Shown: positions 1-6,195, counted from the first letter of the stretch. The stretch: 8,958 nt of DNA from Methanobrevibacter sp. (GCA_009777005.1 WRMT01000110.1:1-8958), one strand, 5' to 3'. The notes: generated by a model not told the origin, from the letters alone. Made by a program: numbers and translations.

Positions 1-2
1 AC

Positions 3-43
3 GCTTTTATTAGTTAATTTATCTAAAAGCAATTCATTTTTTT
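3..43 (+). terminator. Hairpin plus T run, possible terminator of an upstream gene
   Basis: GCTTTTA at 3-9 pairs perfectly with TAAAAGC at 24-30 across a 14-base loop, and a run of seven T follows at 37-43 with more T runs at about 61-78. Archaeal termination depends mainly on T runs, so the hairpin may be incidental. No upstream gene is visible in the window, so the assignment is inference. Confidence 0.35.
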
Positions 44-420
44 GATATTATAAATTATTATTTTTTTAATATTTTTTTAAAAATTATTATTATTTCTACA
101 TTTTTATTCTCTATTTCTACATTTATTTTAATTTTCATGAAATAATATAATTATCTTTATTTTTTTATTTTTTATAAATTTAAGATATTATTTACATTAA
201 TAACTATTTTTAAGATTAAATAAAATAAAAAATGAACTTAACTATTGCCAATAATTCCATAACATGAGAATAATCCTTATTTACAAAATTGATTAAATTA
301 TAAAAGTTTTGAAATTTTTATTTTTTAATTTTGTTTTAAAACAGTCGAACATGATTATTTCATTTTCAATAAATATTTAAAGATTAAAAACATAATTATA
401 AATAAAAATAAGAAAATTTA

Positions 421-426
421 GATGAT
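421..426 (+). promoter_or_regulatory. Ribosome binding site of the peptidase gene
   Basis: GATGAT lies three bases before the ATG at 430. It differs by one base from GGTGAT, which occurs at exactly the same spacing before hemL, so it supports 430 as the start. Confidence 0.45.
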
Positions 427-429
427 TAT

Positions 430-1770
430 ATGGTAAAAAAATTAGAAATAGTATTAATATTTATTTTTATTATAATTATCTGTATGAATGTAAATTATGC
501 TAAAAATATAGATAATCCTGGTTTAACTAATGATTCTGAAACATCACAAAAAATTTTAGATGGAAACAATAATAACTCTTTTTTAAAAACAGTGACTATT
601 GAAAAAACTAGTAATACAACTAATAATGCTGTAAAAATTGATTCTAAAGTAAAAACCAGCAGTACAACTAATATCGATGTAAAAATTGATTCTAAAGTAA
701 AAACCAGTAGTACAACTAATATTGATGTAAAAATTGATTCTAAAACAAAAATTATTAGCTCACTCAGTTCACAGTCAAAAGAAGCTCCAAAAAAGTTGTC
801 TCAAAAGGATATAATCTCAGCTTCTAAAGCTGTTAATAGCTATGTTTCTAAAAATGGAAAACTCCCAGATTTTGTCAAAATCAAAGGTGAAAAATTTCCA
901 ATGGCTGAATTCCTGTATTTAATGTCTAAAACAATAGTATATAAATATAAAAATAGTGATTCTGAAATTACTATTAAATGCCCTGTTAAAAATCCAGCAC
1001 GCCCAATGGGAGATAATTTAAAAGCTAGACTAAGTCTTAAAGATTGTTATAATACTGCACAAGGAGTCATTAGCTATATAAATTCCATAAAAATTGCCCC
1101 TGATGGTAGGTATATAGAAAATGATGAAATTTATTTTGGGTATATGCAATATCAAACAATCATTCATTGTTTTGCAAAATTACTATCTCAAAAAGACATT
1201 AATACAGAAATAACAATAAATGTTAGAAACACAAGTAAAATAAACAAATATATGCCTACATATGCAAGACCAGGAACATATAAAAACTTAAACAGTAAAC
1301 ACATCAGAGGATCGATAAAAGACTATTTAAAGTCAACAAAGAATTGTCAAGTAAGTAATAATGCAATAAAATCATTATCCAAAGAAATAACAAAAGGATG
1401 TAAAACAAAACTTCAAAAAGCTACAGCTATTCATAATTGGGTAGCAGCTAATATTGGCTATGATAAATATTTTAACACTAAATATGGTGCTGTAAAAACA
1501 ATAAGTAAAAGGTCTGGAAATTGTGTGGATCAAACACATTTAGCTATAGCTTTATATCGTGCATCTAGAATTCCAGCAAGATATGTTCATGGAACTTGTA
1601 AATTCGTTAGTGGAAATACAGTAGGACATGTATGGTCACAAGTATTAATAGGTAAAACATGGTTAGTATCAGACACTACAAACTATGGATTAAACAGTTT
1701 AGGAACAGTCAATTACTGGGATTCAGCTACTTACAAATTACATGGAAAATATAGCTCATTACCTTTTTAA
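430..1770 (+). CDS. Secreted pseudomurein-binding transglutaminase-like peptidase (endoisopeptidase-like)
   Basis: This 446-residue protein is predicted to act in the pseudomurein wall. Residues 1-24 form a signal peptide or membrane anchor: KK followed by a strongly hydrophobic stretch ending VNYA. Residues 25-120 are a Ser/Thr/Asn/Lys-rich linker with a 16-residue tandem repeat (68-99 plus a partial copy). Two pseudomurein-binding repeats follow, at about 125-172 and 204-253. The C-terminal domain (about 290-446) is transglutaminase-like, with a probable triad of Cys365 (in SGNC), His400 (in VGHVW) and Asp415 (in WLVSD). The same arrangement, binding repeats plus Cys-His-Asp peptidase, occurs in PeiP and PeiW, the pseudomurein endoisopeptidases of Methanothermobacter viruses, which cut the Ala-epsilon-Lys cross-link. 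Those enzymes are lysins, whereas this protein has a signal sequence, so a role in wall growth or cell separation is more likely (inference). The gene stands alone. The exact substrate bond is unproven. Confidence 0.82.
   Translation: MVKKLEIVLIFIFIIIICMNVNYAKNIDNPGLTNDSETSQKILDGNNNNSFLKTVTIEKTSNTTNNAVKIDSKVKTSSTTNIDVKIDSKVKTSSTTNIDVKIDSKTKIISSLSSQSKEAPKKLSQKDIISASKAVNSYVSKNGKLPDFVKIKGEKFPMAEFLYLMSKTIVYKYKNSDSEITIKCPVKNPARPMGDNLKARLSLKDCYNTAQGVISYINSIKIAPDGRYIENDEIYFGYMQYQTIIHCFAKLLSQKDINTEITINVRNTSKINKYMPTYARPGTYKNLNSKHIRGSIKDYLKSTKNCQVSNNAIKSLSKEITKGCKTKLQKATAIHNWVAANIGYDKYFNTKYGAVKTISKRSGNCVDQTHLAIALYRASRIPARYVHGTCKFVSGNTVGHVWSQVLIGKTWLVSDTTNYGLNSLGTVNYWDSATYKLHGKYSSLPF
631..750 (+). repeat. 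48 bp tandem repeat in the peptidase linker
   Basis: Two copies (631-678 and 679-726) differ at only two positions, both silent (AGC/AGT and ATC/ATT). A third, partial copy (727-744 and slightly beyond) is diverging. The encoded 16-residue unit begins VKIDSKVKTSSTTNID. The 48 bp period keeps the frame and only lengthens the linker between the signal peptide and the binding repeats. Confidence 0.93.
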
Positions 1771-1800
1771 ATTTTATTTTTTTATTATTTTGCTTTATAA
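1771..1800 (+). terminator. T-rich terminator after the peptidase gene
   Basis: Directly after the stop codon come several T runs, including a run of seven at about 1779-1785, on the coding strand and without a clear hairpin. This is the usual form of archaeal intrinsic terminators. Confidence 0.5.
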
Positions 1801-1901
1801 TTTTTTAATCTAGAAAGTTATTATAATTTTAAATTAATTTAAATTCTAACTTACATTTTATTTTTATTTTGTAAATCTATTACTTATTTAAATTAAATTT
1901 C

Positions 1902-1920
1902 GTATAATATTACATTATAC
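1902..1920 (+). promoter_or_regulatory. Perfect 7 bp inverted repeat over a TATA-like sequence
   Basis: GTATAAT (1902-1908) and ATTATAC (1914-1920) are perfect inverted repeats with a 5 bp spacer, and the left arm overlaps a TATA-like stretch. A symmetric site over a TATA element could be an operator or simply the promoter. If it is the promoter, the leader of the gene at 2078 would be about 145 bases, which is long for an archaeon. The evidence is sequence symmetry only. Confidence 0.3.
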
Positions 1921-2057
1921 TATTTGGAATTATAATTCATTCAAATTATCTAGTTTATTAATTTACTGTTAAATTCCACCATAATAGCTACAAATTTATG
2001 AAAGAGAAGTGGAATATTTAGAATCTTCTAGAATAATATTTGAATTTATTAAAAAAA

Positions 2058-2070
2058 GGATAGGATAGGG
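2058..2070 (+). promoter_or_regulatory. G-rich ribosome binding site with internal duplication
   Basis: GGATAGGATAGGG contains a six-base unit (GGATAG) repeated twice. It is the only purine-rich G-containing stretch before the ATG at 2078, seven bases away, and it fixes the start of the 116-residue gene. Confidence 0.4.
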
Positions 2071-2077
2071 AATAGTT

Positions 2078-2428
2078 ATGTATTACTACAACATAGGTTA
2101 TTATACTTTTGAAGAATCTGAGCATACACAATTGATTCATGAAAAGAAATTCGTAAGTAATGAATTAAAAGAGATTGTTGAAGAAGCATATATTGCTATT
2201 ATACAAGATAAAGAAATGTGGGAAAAAAATGAATTACTCAGAGTCACAATCCAAAATCTGAATCAGTATGTTATTGAATATTTAGTTAATAATAAAGGAT
2301 TTCGTAAAATCAAATTTCAAGCCGAATGGAATGGTTTTGGATGGGCTAACCTTTTTGAAGAAGATTGGAAAGAAACTGTTCGCAATAAAGAACTTAACTC
2401 ATTGAGAGACAAATTAAAAAAAATTTGA
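2078..2428 (+). CDS. Hypothetical protein, 116 residues
   Basis: I do not recognise this protein. It is acidic to neutral with no signal peptide or membrane segment, so it is probably cytoplasmic. It starts with a tyrosine-rich stretch (MYYYNIGYYTFEE) that resembles a short beta strand. Next comes a helical region rich in Glu and Lys (about 27-60), then a mixed region with an aromatic cluster WNGFGWANLFEEDW at about 84-97, and a charged helical tail. It reads as a complete small globular domain. The start is supported by a G-rich AGGATAGGG just upstream (ending at 2070, seven bases before the ATG). The gene is isolated between a cell-wall peptidase and a convergent toxin-antitoxin-like operon. 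No function is proposed. Confidence 0.7.
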   Translation: MYYYNIGYYTFEESEHTQLIHEKKFVSNELKEIVEEAYIAIIQDKEMWEKNELLRVTIQNLNQYVIEYLVNNKGFRKIKFQAEWNGFGWANLFEEDWKETVRNKELNSLRDKLKKI

Positions 2429-2466
2429 TGAAACAAGTGAATTAATATTTTATCCTATTATTAAAG

Positions 2467-2479
2467 TTTTTTTTTTTTA
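2467..2479 (+). terminator. T run terminating the 116-residue gene
   Basis: An uninterrupted run of about 13 T begins some 40 bases after the stop codon at 2428. It lies between two convergent genes and is a good archaeal-type terminator for the plus-strand gene. On the minus strand a run of eight T (plus coordinates about 2416-2423) could terminate the PIN operon just inside the end of the convergent gene. Confidence 0.5.
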
Positions 2480-2487
2480 AATTCATT

Positions 2488-3032
2488 TCAATTAACAGAA
2501 TAGTTAATAAATGCCTCTAGTCTATTTAATCTTTTTCCTTCATCACATAATTTTTTGCTTAAATTAGCTAATGGACCATCTATTAAAGTGGTAGTAATTA
2601 TGCGATCTAATGTAAATATATATTTAGAATTTTCATCAGCTAAAGCTTGTGAGATAATCAAAGCATCAGTTGGGTTAAATCTAGTATTGGAATTCAATAT
2701 CCTATTTGCAAGATCATAACATTCTCTATTTGGTGGTGTTAAGTCAACTTTATCATTATTTAATAGTGAAAAAATTCGCTGTTTATGACATGGAAATGAT
2801 TCACTTCAAGATTATCTTTTCTATTTATGGTATTGAAGAATTCCCCACAGACAATGAATGGGATTTTAATTAGAAAGTTTTTGTTCTTATTAAATATAAT
2901 TTTTTTTAAATTTTCATAACGAGTTATATCTTCATCCTTGGTTTTATTTGATAAAAAACCCTTTAAAGAAGAATTTTTTAAAAAAACATATGAATGTAAA
3001 TAATCAGTGTCAATGTAATAAGTTAATAACAT
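2488..3032 (-). pseudogene. PIN-domain ribonuclease (toxin-like), reading frame broken by a -1 shift
   Basis: Two adjacent minus-strand frames encode the two halves of one PIN domain. The N-terminal part (3032-2760) starts LTYYIDTDYL, with acidic residues Asp8 and Asp10, and carries Glu64 in GEFFNTINR. The C-terminal part has PTDALIISQAL and IFTLD, the third and fourth acidic positions of PIN nucleases. The second frame is open from 2805 down to 2488, so the two overlap. Joining them by a one-base backward shift at the T6 run (plus 2769-2774) gives about 181 residues, a normal PIN length, with all acidic residues present. PIN proteins are Mg-dependent RNases and often VapC-type toxins. The gene starts 6 bp after the stop of the YwgA/Panacea-like gene with no binding site of its own, so translation is probably coupled. 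The shift could be a mutation, phase variation, programmed frameshifting or a sequencing error. Another start within the second half (TTG at 2697) is not a separate gene. Confidence 0.78.
2769..2774 (-). other. Homopolymer at the probable frameshift site in the PIN gene
   Basis: On the minus strand the first frame reads GAA TTT TTT CAC TAT TAA. Re-reading one T gives GAA TTT TTT TCA CTA TTA, which continues as SLLNNDKVDLTPPN into the rest of the PIN domain. The joined sequence around the site (INSEFF then SLLNNDKV) reads like a natural PIN segment, better than joins made nearer the 2805 limit. The frame change could lie anywhere in 2763-2805. Confidence 0.6.
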
Positions 3033-3038
3033 GTTTGA

Positions 3039-3521
3039 TCAATTAAAAAGGTTATGGTCTTTTAAATCAGAAAAAACTGTTTTAATCAGGGTAATATCTA
3101 TTTTTTGTTTAATCTGACTAGTTCCTGTGATTAATCTTTCATGATCGAAATTATTTTTTTTATTATATAACTCTTTGTGGGAGTTGTACAAAGATAACAT
3201 AGTAGATGCAGATTCTAACCAGTCTATATCTTTATTTTTAACTAAAGCAGCTAAAGAAACAATATTAACTTCTATTTGGTCATTTGAATTAATTTTATCG
3301 TAGCATACGTCATAATAATCATTTGCTAATTCAGATGAGTATGGTCCTCTAATATATAAATTGTAAACATAACTATGTTTAAATCCAAAAAATTTTCCTA
3401 TGAAAACATATTTTTGAAGTTTTAACCTATGATTAAAATTATCAATATTAAAATTAAAATCTAAATATTCATTTAAAAGATCAATAAATTTTTTTAATCG
3501 TTTTTTTTTTTTTTGACTCAT
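3039..3521 (-). CDS. YwgA/Panacea-like protein, candidate antitoxin of the PIN gene
   Basis: From the ATG at 3521 this is a 160-residue protein without membrane segments. After a lysine-rich start it has LKLQKYVFIGKFFG (about 33-46) and an IRGPYSSELANDYYD segment (about 57-71). The KLQK...GPYS pattern is typical of YwgA-like and SocA/Panacea (DUF4065-type) proteins. The second half has the SLAALV...DWLESASTMLSLY helices (about 89-112) and a final VFSDLKDHNLF helix, as expected for YwgA relatives. Panacea domains serve as antitoxins for diverse toxins, and this gene precedes a PIN RNase gene by 6 bp, so an antitoxin role is a reasonable inference but unproven. The start at 3521 is chosen because GAGATGAG lies four bases upstream. 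An ATG at 3557 would add a hydrophobic MLFFLLLTE without a binding site. Codons 3-7 form a run of 14 A, a hotspot for slippage. Confidence 0.62.
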   Translation of the reverse strand: MSQKKKKRLKKFIDLLNEYLDFNFNIDNFNHRLKLQKYVFIGKFFGFKHSYVYNLYIRGPYSSELANDYYDVCYDKINSNDQIEVNIVSLAALVKNKDIDWLESASTMLSLYNSHKELYNKKNNFDHERLITGTSQIKQKIDITLIKTVFSDLKDHNLFN

Positions 3522-3525
3522 ATTA

Positions 3526-3533
3526 CTCATCTC
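3526..3533 (-). promoter_or_regulatory. Ribosome binding site deciding the YwgA-like start
   Basis: On the minus strand GAGATGAG precedes the ATG at 3521 by four bases and matches the archaeal GAGGTGA consensus at six of seven positions. It overlaps the ATG at 3530, so that codon is unlikely to be used. Confidence 0.5.
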
Positions 3534-3591
3534 AGTTAATAATAGAAAAAATAACATTGATTTAATATTTTTTCATAAATAATCTTAAATA

Positions 3592-3599
3592 ATTTATAA
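3592..3599 (-). promoter_or_regulatory. TATA-like element upstream of the YwgA-PIN operon
   Basis: On the minus strand TTATAAAT lies about 70 bases upstream of the ATG at 3521. Transcription starting some 25 bases downstream would leave a leader of about 45 bases. In such AT-rich DNA this assignment is weak. Confidence 0.3.
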
Positions 3600-3769
3600 T
3601 GTATTACCTCGTAAATCAAAAATAATATTTTCTGATAATATTCACCACTTCTCTTTTTATTTATCATTTAGGTAGTATAGCTATTACAGAATTATTTTAT
3701 CATAGACCATTTGAAAAATAATTAGGATAAAATTTTCAATTTCTTTTTTTGCCTTATTTATACTTGCAA

Positions 3770-3821
3770 TGTTTAATCGTTACCGAGCTATGCTTTAAAT
3801 AATCATTAAACAATTTTTTTT
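3770..3821 (+). terminator. Hairpin with T8 tail, orphan terminator-like element
   Basis: TGTTTAAT (3770-3777) pairs perfectly with ATTAAACA (3805-3812). After one mismatch the stem can continue for a few more pairs, including one G-T pair. A run of eight T follows at 3814-3821. No plus-strand gene ends just before it, so it may end a small RNA, be a relic of a lost gene, or be chance. Confidence 0.35.
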
Positions 3822-3997
3822 GATTATTAATAATACTAGATTTTTATTGAAATAATATTTTAAAACTATGATTAAAGTATGTTTTTTATTTTATATAATA
3901 CTTTCCGTGAAATTCGTATGAATGAATATAATTATTTTCAAATTTATTTTGAAAAAAATGATTAATTATTTCTAATTGATTGATAATACTATTCATT

Positions 3998-5437
3998 ATG
4001 AAAAATTACAAAGTAGCTATTGTTGGAGGAGGTCCAGGAGGAATGATGGCAGGAATAGCTGCTGGAAAATACTCAAATAAAAAAACCAAAATCGTTTTAA
4101 TTGAAAAAACAGATAGCTTAGGAAAAAAACTACTTTTGACTGGAGGAGGTAGGTGTAACATAGCTAATGCTTCCCCAATAAAAACCCAACTGGATAAATT
4201 TAAAGATAAAAATTTCCTTAAGCACTCCTTTTATACACTCAATAATGAACAATTATTAGCTATTTTTAAAGAAAAAGGTCTAGAATTTAAGGAAGAAAAC
4301 GGAAGATATTTTCCAATTACTGATGATTCTAAATCTGTTTTAAATATTTTAAGAGATTATTTAAAAGAATTAAAAATAGATATATTATTAAATAATCCTG
4401 TAAAATCTATTGCTAAGAGTAAAAAAGATTTATCTTTTTCAGAAGAGTCTATAGCTAAAAATAAAAAAGATTTATTTGAAATAAAAACTAAAAAATCAAC
4501 TATTTTTTCAGAAAAAGTCATATTAGCTACTGGTGGAATTAGCTATCCTCAAACAGGTTCAAGTGGTGATGGATACAAAATAGCTACTGCTTTTTCTCAT
4601 TCAATAGCTACTTTAAAACCTGGACTTACTCCCCTAAAGGTTAAAAATGAAAATTTGAAAAAATTATCTGGAATCACATTAGAAGATGTTGAAGTTTCAT
4701 ATAAACAAAAAAATAATTCTAAAAATACTCATGTGAAAATTAGAGGGAATGTTTTAATAACTCACTTTGGGTTTTCAGGTCCTGGAATTTTAGATTTAAG
4801 CAATTTTATTGTTAAAGATAATATTCAAGCCAATATTGATTTTAATTTAAATAATTATGAAAATAATAAGAATAAGCATTTTAATAAAGATAAAAATAAT
4901 TTTAATTTAAATAATTATGAAAATAATAAGAATAAGCATTTTAATAAAGATAAAAATAATTTTAATGATGTAGTTATTTTTATAGATTTAATTCCTAATA
5001 TCTCCCATGAGGAATTAGGAAAAAAAATAGCTAAAGATCTGCCAAAATATGGGAAAAATAAGATAAAAAATTATATGAAGTTTTATTTAAAAAATAGATT
5101 CATTGACTTTTTTTTGAGTTTAGCTAATGTTGAAGGAGATAAAACACTAAGTAATATGACAAAAGAAGATAAAAATAAGATTATAGCTAATTTAAAACAT
5201 TTAAAAGTAGAAATTGCTAGTTTAATGCCTGCAAAAGTAGCTATGATAACATGTGGAGGAGTAAATATTGATGAAATAAATCCAAAAACTATGGAGTCAA
5301 AATTAGCTAATGGTTTATATTTTGCAGGAGAATTACTTGAACCATTTGGTCCAACTGGAGGTTATAACTTACAAATAGCTTTTTCAACAGGATATTTAGC
5401 TGGAAAATCATGCACGGAAACTATAAAATTGAATTAA
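3998..5437 (+). CDS. HI0933/YhiN/BaiN-family FAD-dependent oxidoreductase
   Basis: From the ATG at 3998 the protein has 479 residues. The N terminus has a dinucleotide-binding Rossmann fold: VAIVGGGPGG (6-15) with Glu36 at the end of the second strand for the FAD ribose. The family signature TGGGRCN follows at 48-54 and a second flavin-contact motif ATGGISYPQTGSSGDG at 177-192. The C terminus closes the FAD site with GELLEPFGPTGGYN (444-457) and the AFSTGYLAG helix. This is the HI0933/YhiN family. Members include BaiN, reported as a bile-acid reductase in clostridia, but the reaction in methanogens is unknown. Asn/Lys-rich insertions at 137-164 and 282-321 come from tandem duplications and make it longer than usual family members (roughly 400-430). 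A TTG at 3980 could extend it by six residues but adds nothing conserved. No clear ribosome binding site is visible. Its gene neighbours suggest no pathway. Confidence 0.85.
   Translation: MKNYKVAIVGGGPGGMMAGIAAGKYSNKKTKIVLIEKTDSLGKKLLLTGGGRCNIANASPIKTQLDKFKDKNFLKHSFYTLNNEQLLAIFKEKGLEFKEENGRYFPITDDSKSVLNILRDYLKELKIDILLNNPVKSIAKSKKDLSFSEESIAKNKKDLFEIKTKKSTIFSEKVILATGGISYPQTGSSGDGYKIATAFSHSIATLKPGLTPLKVKNENLKKLSGITLEDVEVSYKQKNNSKNTHVKIRGNVLITHFGFSGPGILDLSNFIVKDNIQANIDFNLNNYENNKNKHFNKDKNNFNLNNYENNKNKHFNKDKNNFNDVVIFIDLIPNISHEELGKKIAKDLPKYGKNKIKNYMKFYLKNRFIDFFLSLANVEGDKTLSNMTKEDKNKIIANLKHLKVEIASLMPAKVAMITCGGVNIDEINPKTMESKLANGLYFAGELLEPFGPTGGYNLQIAFSTGYLAGKSCTETIKLN
4406..4489 (+). repeat. Diverged 42 bp tandem repeat in the flavoprotein gene
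   Basis: The unit encoding SIAKSKKDLSFSEE (from 4406) is followed 42 bp later by SIAKNKKDLFEIKT (from 4448). The first nine codons of each copy are clearly related and the rest has diverged, so this duplication is older than the 60 bp one in the same gene. Confidence 0.7.
4839..4966 (+). repeat. Perfect 60 bp tandem duplication in the flavoprotein gene
   Basis: Positions 4841-4900 and 4901-4960 are identical base for base, and the first six bases of a third copy follow (4961-4966). Each copy encodes 20 residues, mostly Asn, Lys, Phe and Asp (FNLNNYENNKNKHFNKDKNN). The complete identity indicates a very recent event or ongoing copying between units. Confidence 0.97.
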
Positions 5438-5507
5438 GTAATGTATTTTCTATATCCAAAAATTTGCCGATGATGAAAAATTTATAATTCTGGTCTTTCT
5501 TGTTTTG

Positions 5508-5540
5508 AAATGTTTTTTCCCGATTATTTTTCCTTTATCC
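5508..5540 (+). terminator. T-rich terminator after the flavoprotein gene
   Basis: Two T runs (about 5512-5518 and 5526-5530) follow the flavoprotein stop codon by some 75 bases, reaching into the end of the convergent channel gene. The 86 bp between the two stop codons holds nothing else I can identify. Confidence 0.35.
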
Positions 5541-6195
5541 CAAGAAATTTCTTCTGTTTCTTTTTCAGATATTTTTTTGCAGGTCTAGTAAGATCATCTT
5601 TTCCTAATATAATGAGGATTACCACTAGCATTACTATAATTCCTATAAAAGAATAGCCAAAAAATGTATGTAAATGAATATTATACATAATTTGTAAAAC
5701 TAATACAATTAAAGAGATAATTAATAAAATAAATAAAGATAGAAGGTTAAGGGCTAAAGATACACGAGCCTCAACCACATCTTCAAGTGTTTCTTTAGTA
5801 TTTGTTAATATTTCATTAGTGAGAATCAAAAAAGATATATAAACAAATATGAATAAAATAACATAAATAATGAATGCAATAATATTCTTTTGGTTTTCAA
5901 TAACCAATTTGGTAACTACAGGAATGAGTGCAATGAAAAATAGAAAAATAAAGTTTTTCCAAACTATTTTTCCAGTTATTATTTCAACATGATGGAATGA
6001 TAAATGATGGAGATGCCAAAAAAATCCCACAATTACAAAACTAGTGAAAAATATGAAAATATTTTTTAAAAGAGTAATAATTCCTTCAAATGTGAAATTA
6101 TTAGTAACATTTACTTCTAACACCATTATGGTAATCATTATAACCATTAATCCATCAGTAAAAGATTCAAACCTATTTTTCGATAATAACATCAT
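5524..6195 (-). CDS. TMEM175-family potassium channel subunit (DUF1211)
   Basis: This 223-residue integral membrane protein starts with the family signature. Arg8, Phe12, Thr13 and Asp14 fit RxxxF(S/T)D at the head of the first helix, which continues GLMVIMITIMVLEV. Six hydrophobic segments are visible at about 14-30, 43-60, 79-96, 104-126, 146-170 and 178-198, followed by a short, Lys-rich cytoplasmic tail. The histidine-rich WHLHHLSFHH after segment 2 also fits the family. Bacterial and archaeal TMEM175 proteins form tetrameric potassium-conducting channels whose pore is lined by the first helix. The canonical serine of FSD is threonine here. The start is supported by AGGAG four bases upstream. 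A second ATG immediately follows at 6192 and would have a spacing of seven, so either may be used. The gene is transcribed alone, convergent with the flavoprotein gene. Confidence 0.85.
   Translation of the reverse strand: MMLLSKNRFESFTDGLMVIMITIMVLEVNVTNNFTFEGIITLLKNIFIFFTSFVIVGFFWHLHHLSFHHVEIITGKIVWKNFIFLFFIALIPVVTKLVIENQKNIIAFIIYVILFIFVYISFLILTNEILTNTKETLEDVVEARVSLALNLLSLFILLIISLIVLVLQIMYNIHLHTFFGYSFIGIIVMLVVILIILGKDDLTRPAKKYLKKKQKKFLGIKEK

Larger units (their letters stand above)
1..429. other. AT-rich non-coding region left of the peptidase gene
   Basis: No reading frame here looks like a gene. The stretch is almost entirely A and T with long T runs. It holds a possible terminator for a gene to the left of the window at the extreme left end, a 13 bp direct repeat (TATTTCTACATTT at 91-103 and 112-124, 21 bp apart), and probable promoter sequence for the gene at 430. 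A TATA-like TTATAAATA sits at 396-404 and another AT-rich candidate at about 371-382. The first would give a leader of only a few bases, the second a leader of about 25 bases. I cannot choose between them. Confidence 0.6.
1801..2077. other. Non-coding gap upstream of the 116-residue gene
   Basis: The gap holds no credible gene. It contains two perfect inverted repeats, listed separately or described here: GTATAAT/ATTATAC at 1902-1920, and ATTCCAC (1973-1979) with GTGGAAT (2009-2015) across a 29-base loop. The second would lie in the 5' leader if transcription starts near 1930. A TAGCTA palindrome lies at 1985-1990. Confidence 0.55.
3522..3997. other. Divergent intergenic region between the toxin-like operon and the flavoprotein gene
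   Basis: This stretch carries no gene that I can support. It includes the leader and promoter region of the minus-strand operon, a hairpin followed by eight T at 3770-3821, a TAGCTA at 3678-3683, and a TATA-like TTATATAATA at 3891-3900 that could serve the flavoprotein gene with a leader of about 75 bases. The segment around 3764-3795 is richer in G and C than its surroundings. Confidence 0.5.

Noticed and set aside
430..1770. Prophage lysin
   Set aside because: The protein has a signal sequence and no neighbouring gene encodes a phage structural, replication or integration function, so a cellular wall enzyme is the simpler reading.
2488..2697. Independent 69-residue gene starting with TTG
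   Set aside because: The frame is open well upstream to 2805 and the sequence is the C-terminal half of a PIN domain whose N-terminal half lies directly before it in another frame, so it is one broken gene.
3522..3557. Longer YwgA-like protein starting at the ATG at 3557, with a hydrophobic N terminus
   Set aside because: No ribosome binding site precedes 3557, whereas GAGATGAG precedes the ATG at 3521. The short hydrophobic stretch is not a convincing signal peptide and the family is cytoplasmic.
3980..3997. N-terminal extension of the flavoprotein from a TTG codon
   Set aside because: The six extra residues precede a good ATG that begins MKNYKVAIVGGG, the usual start for a Rossmann-fold flavoprotein. 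No ribosome binding site favours the TTG.
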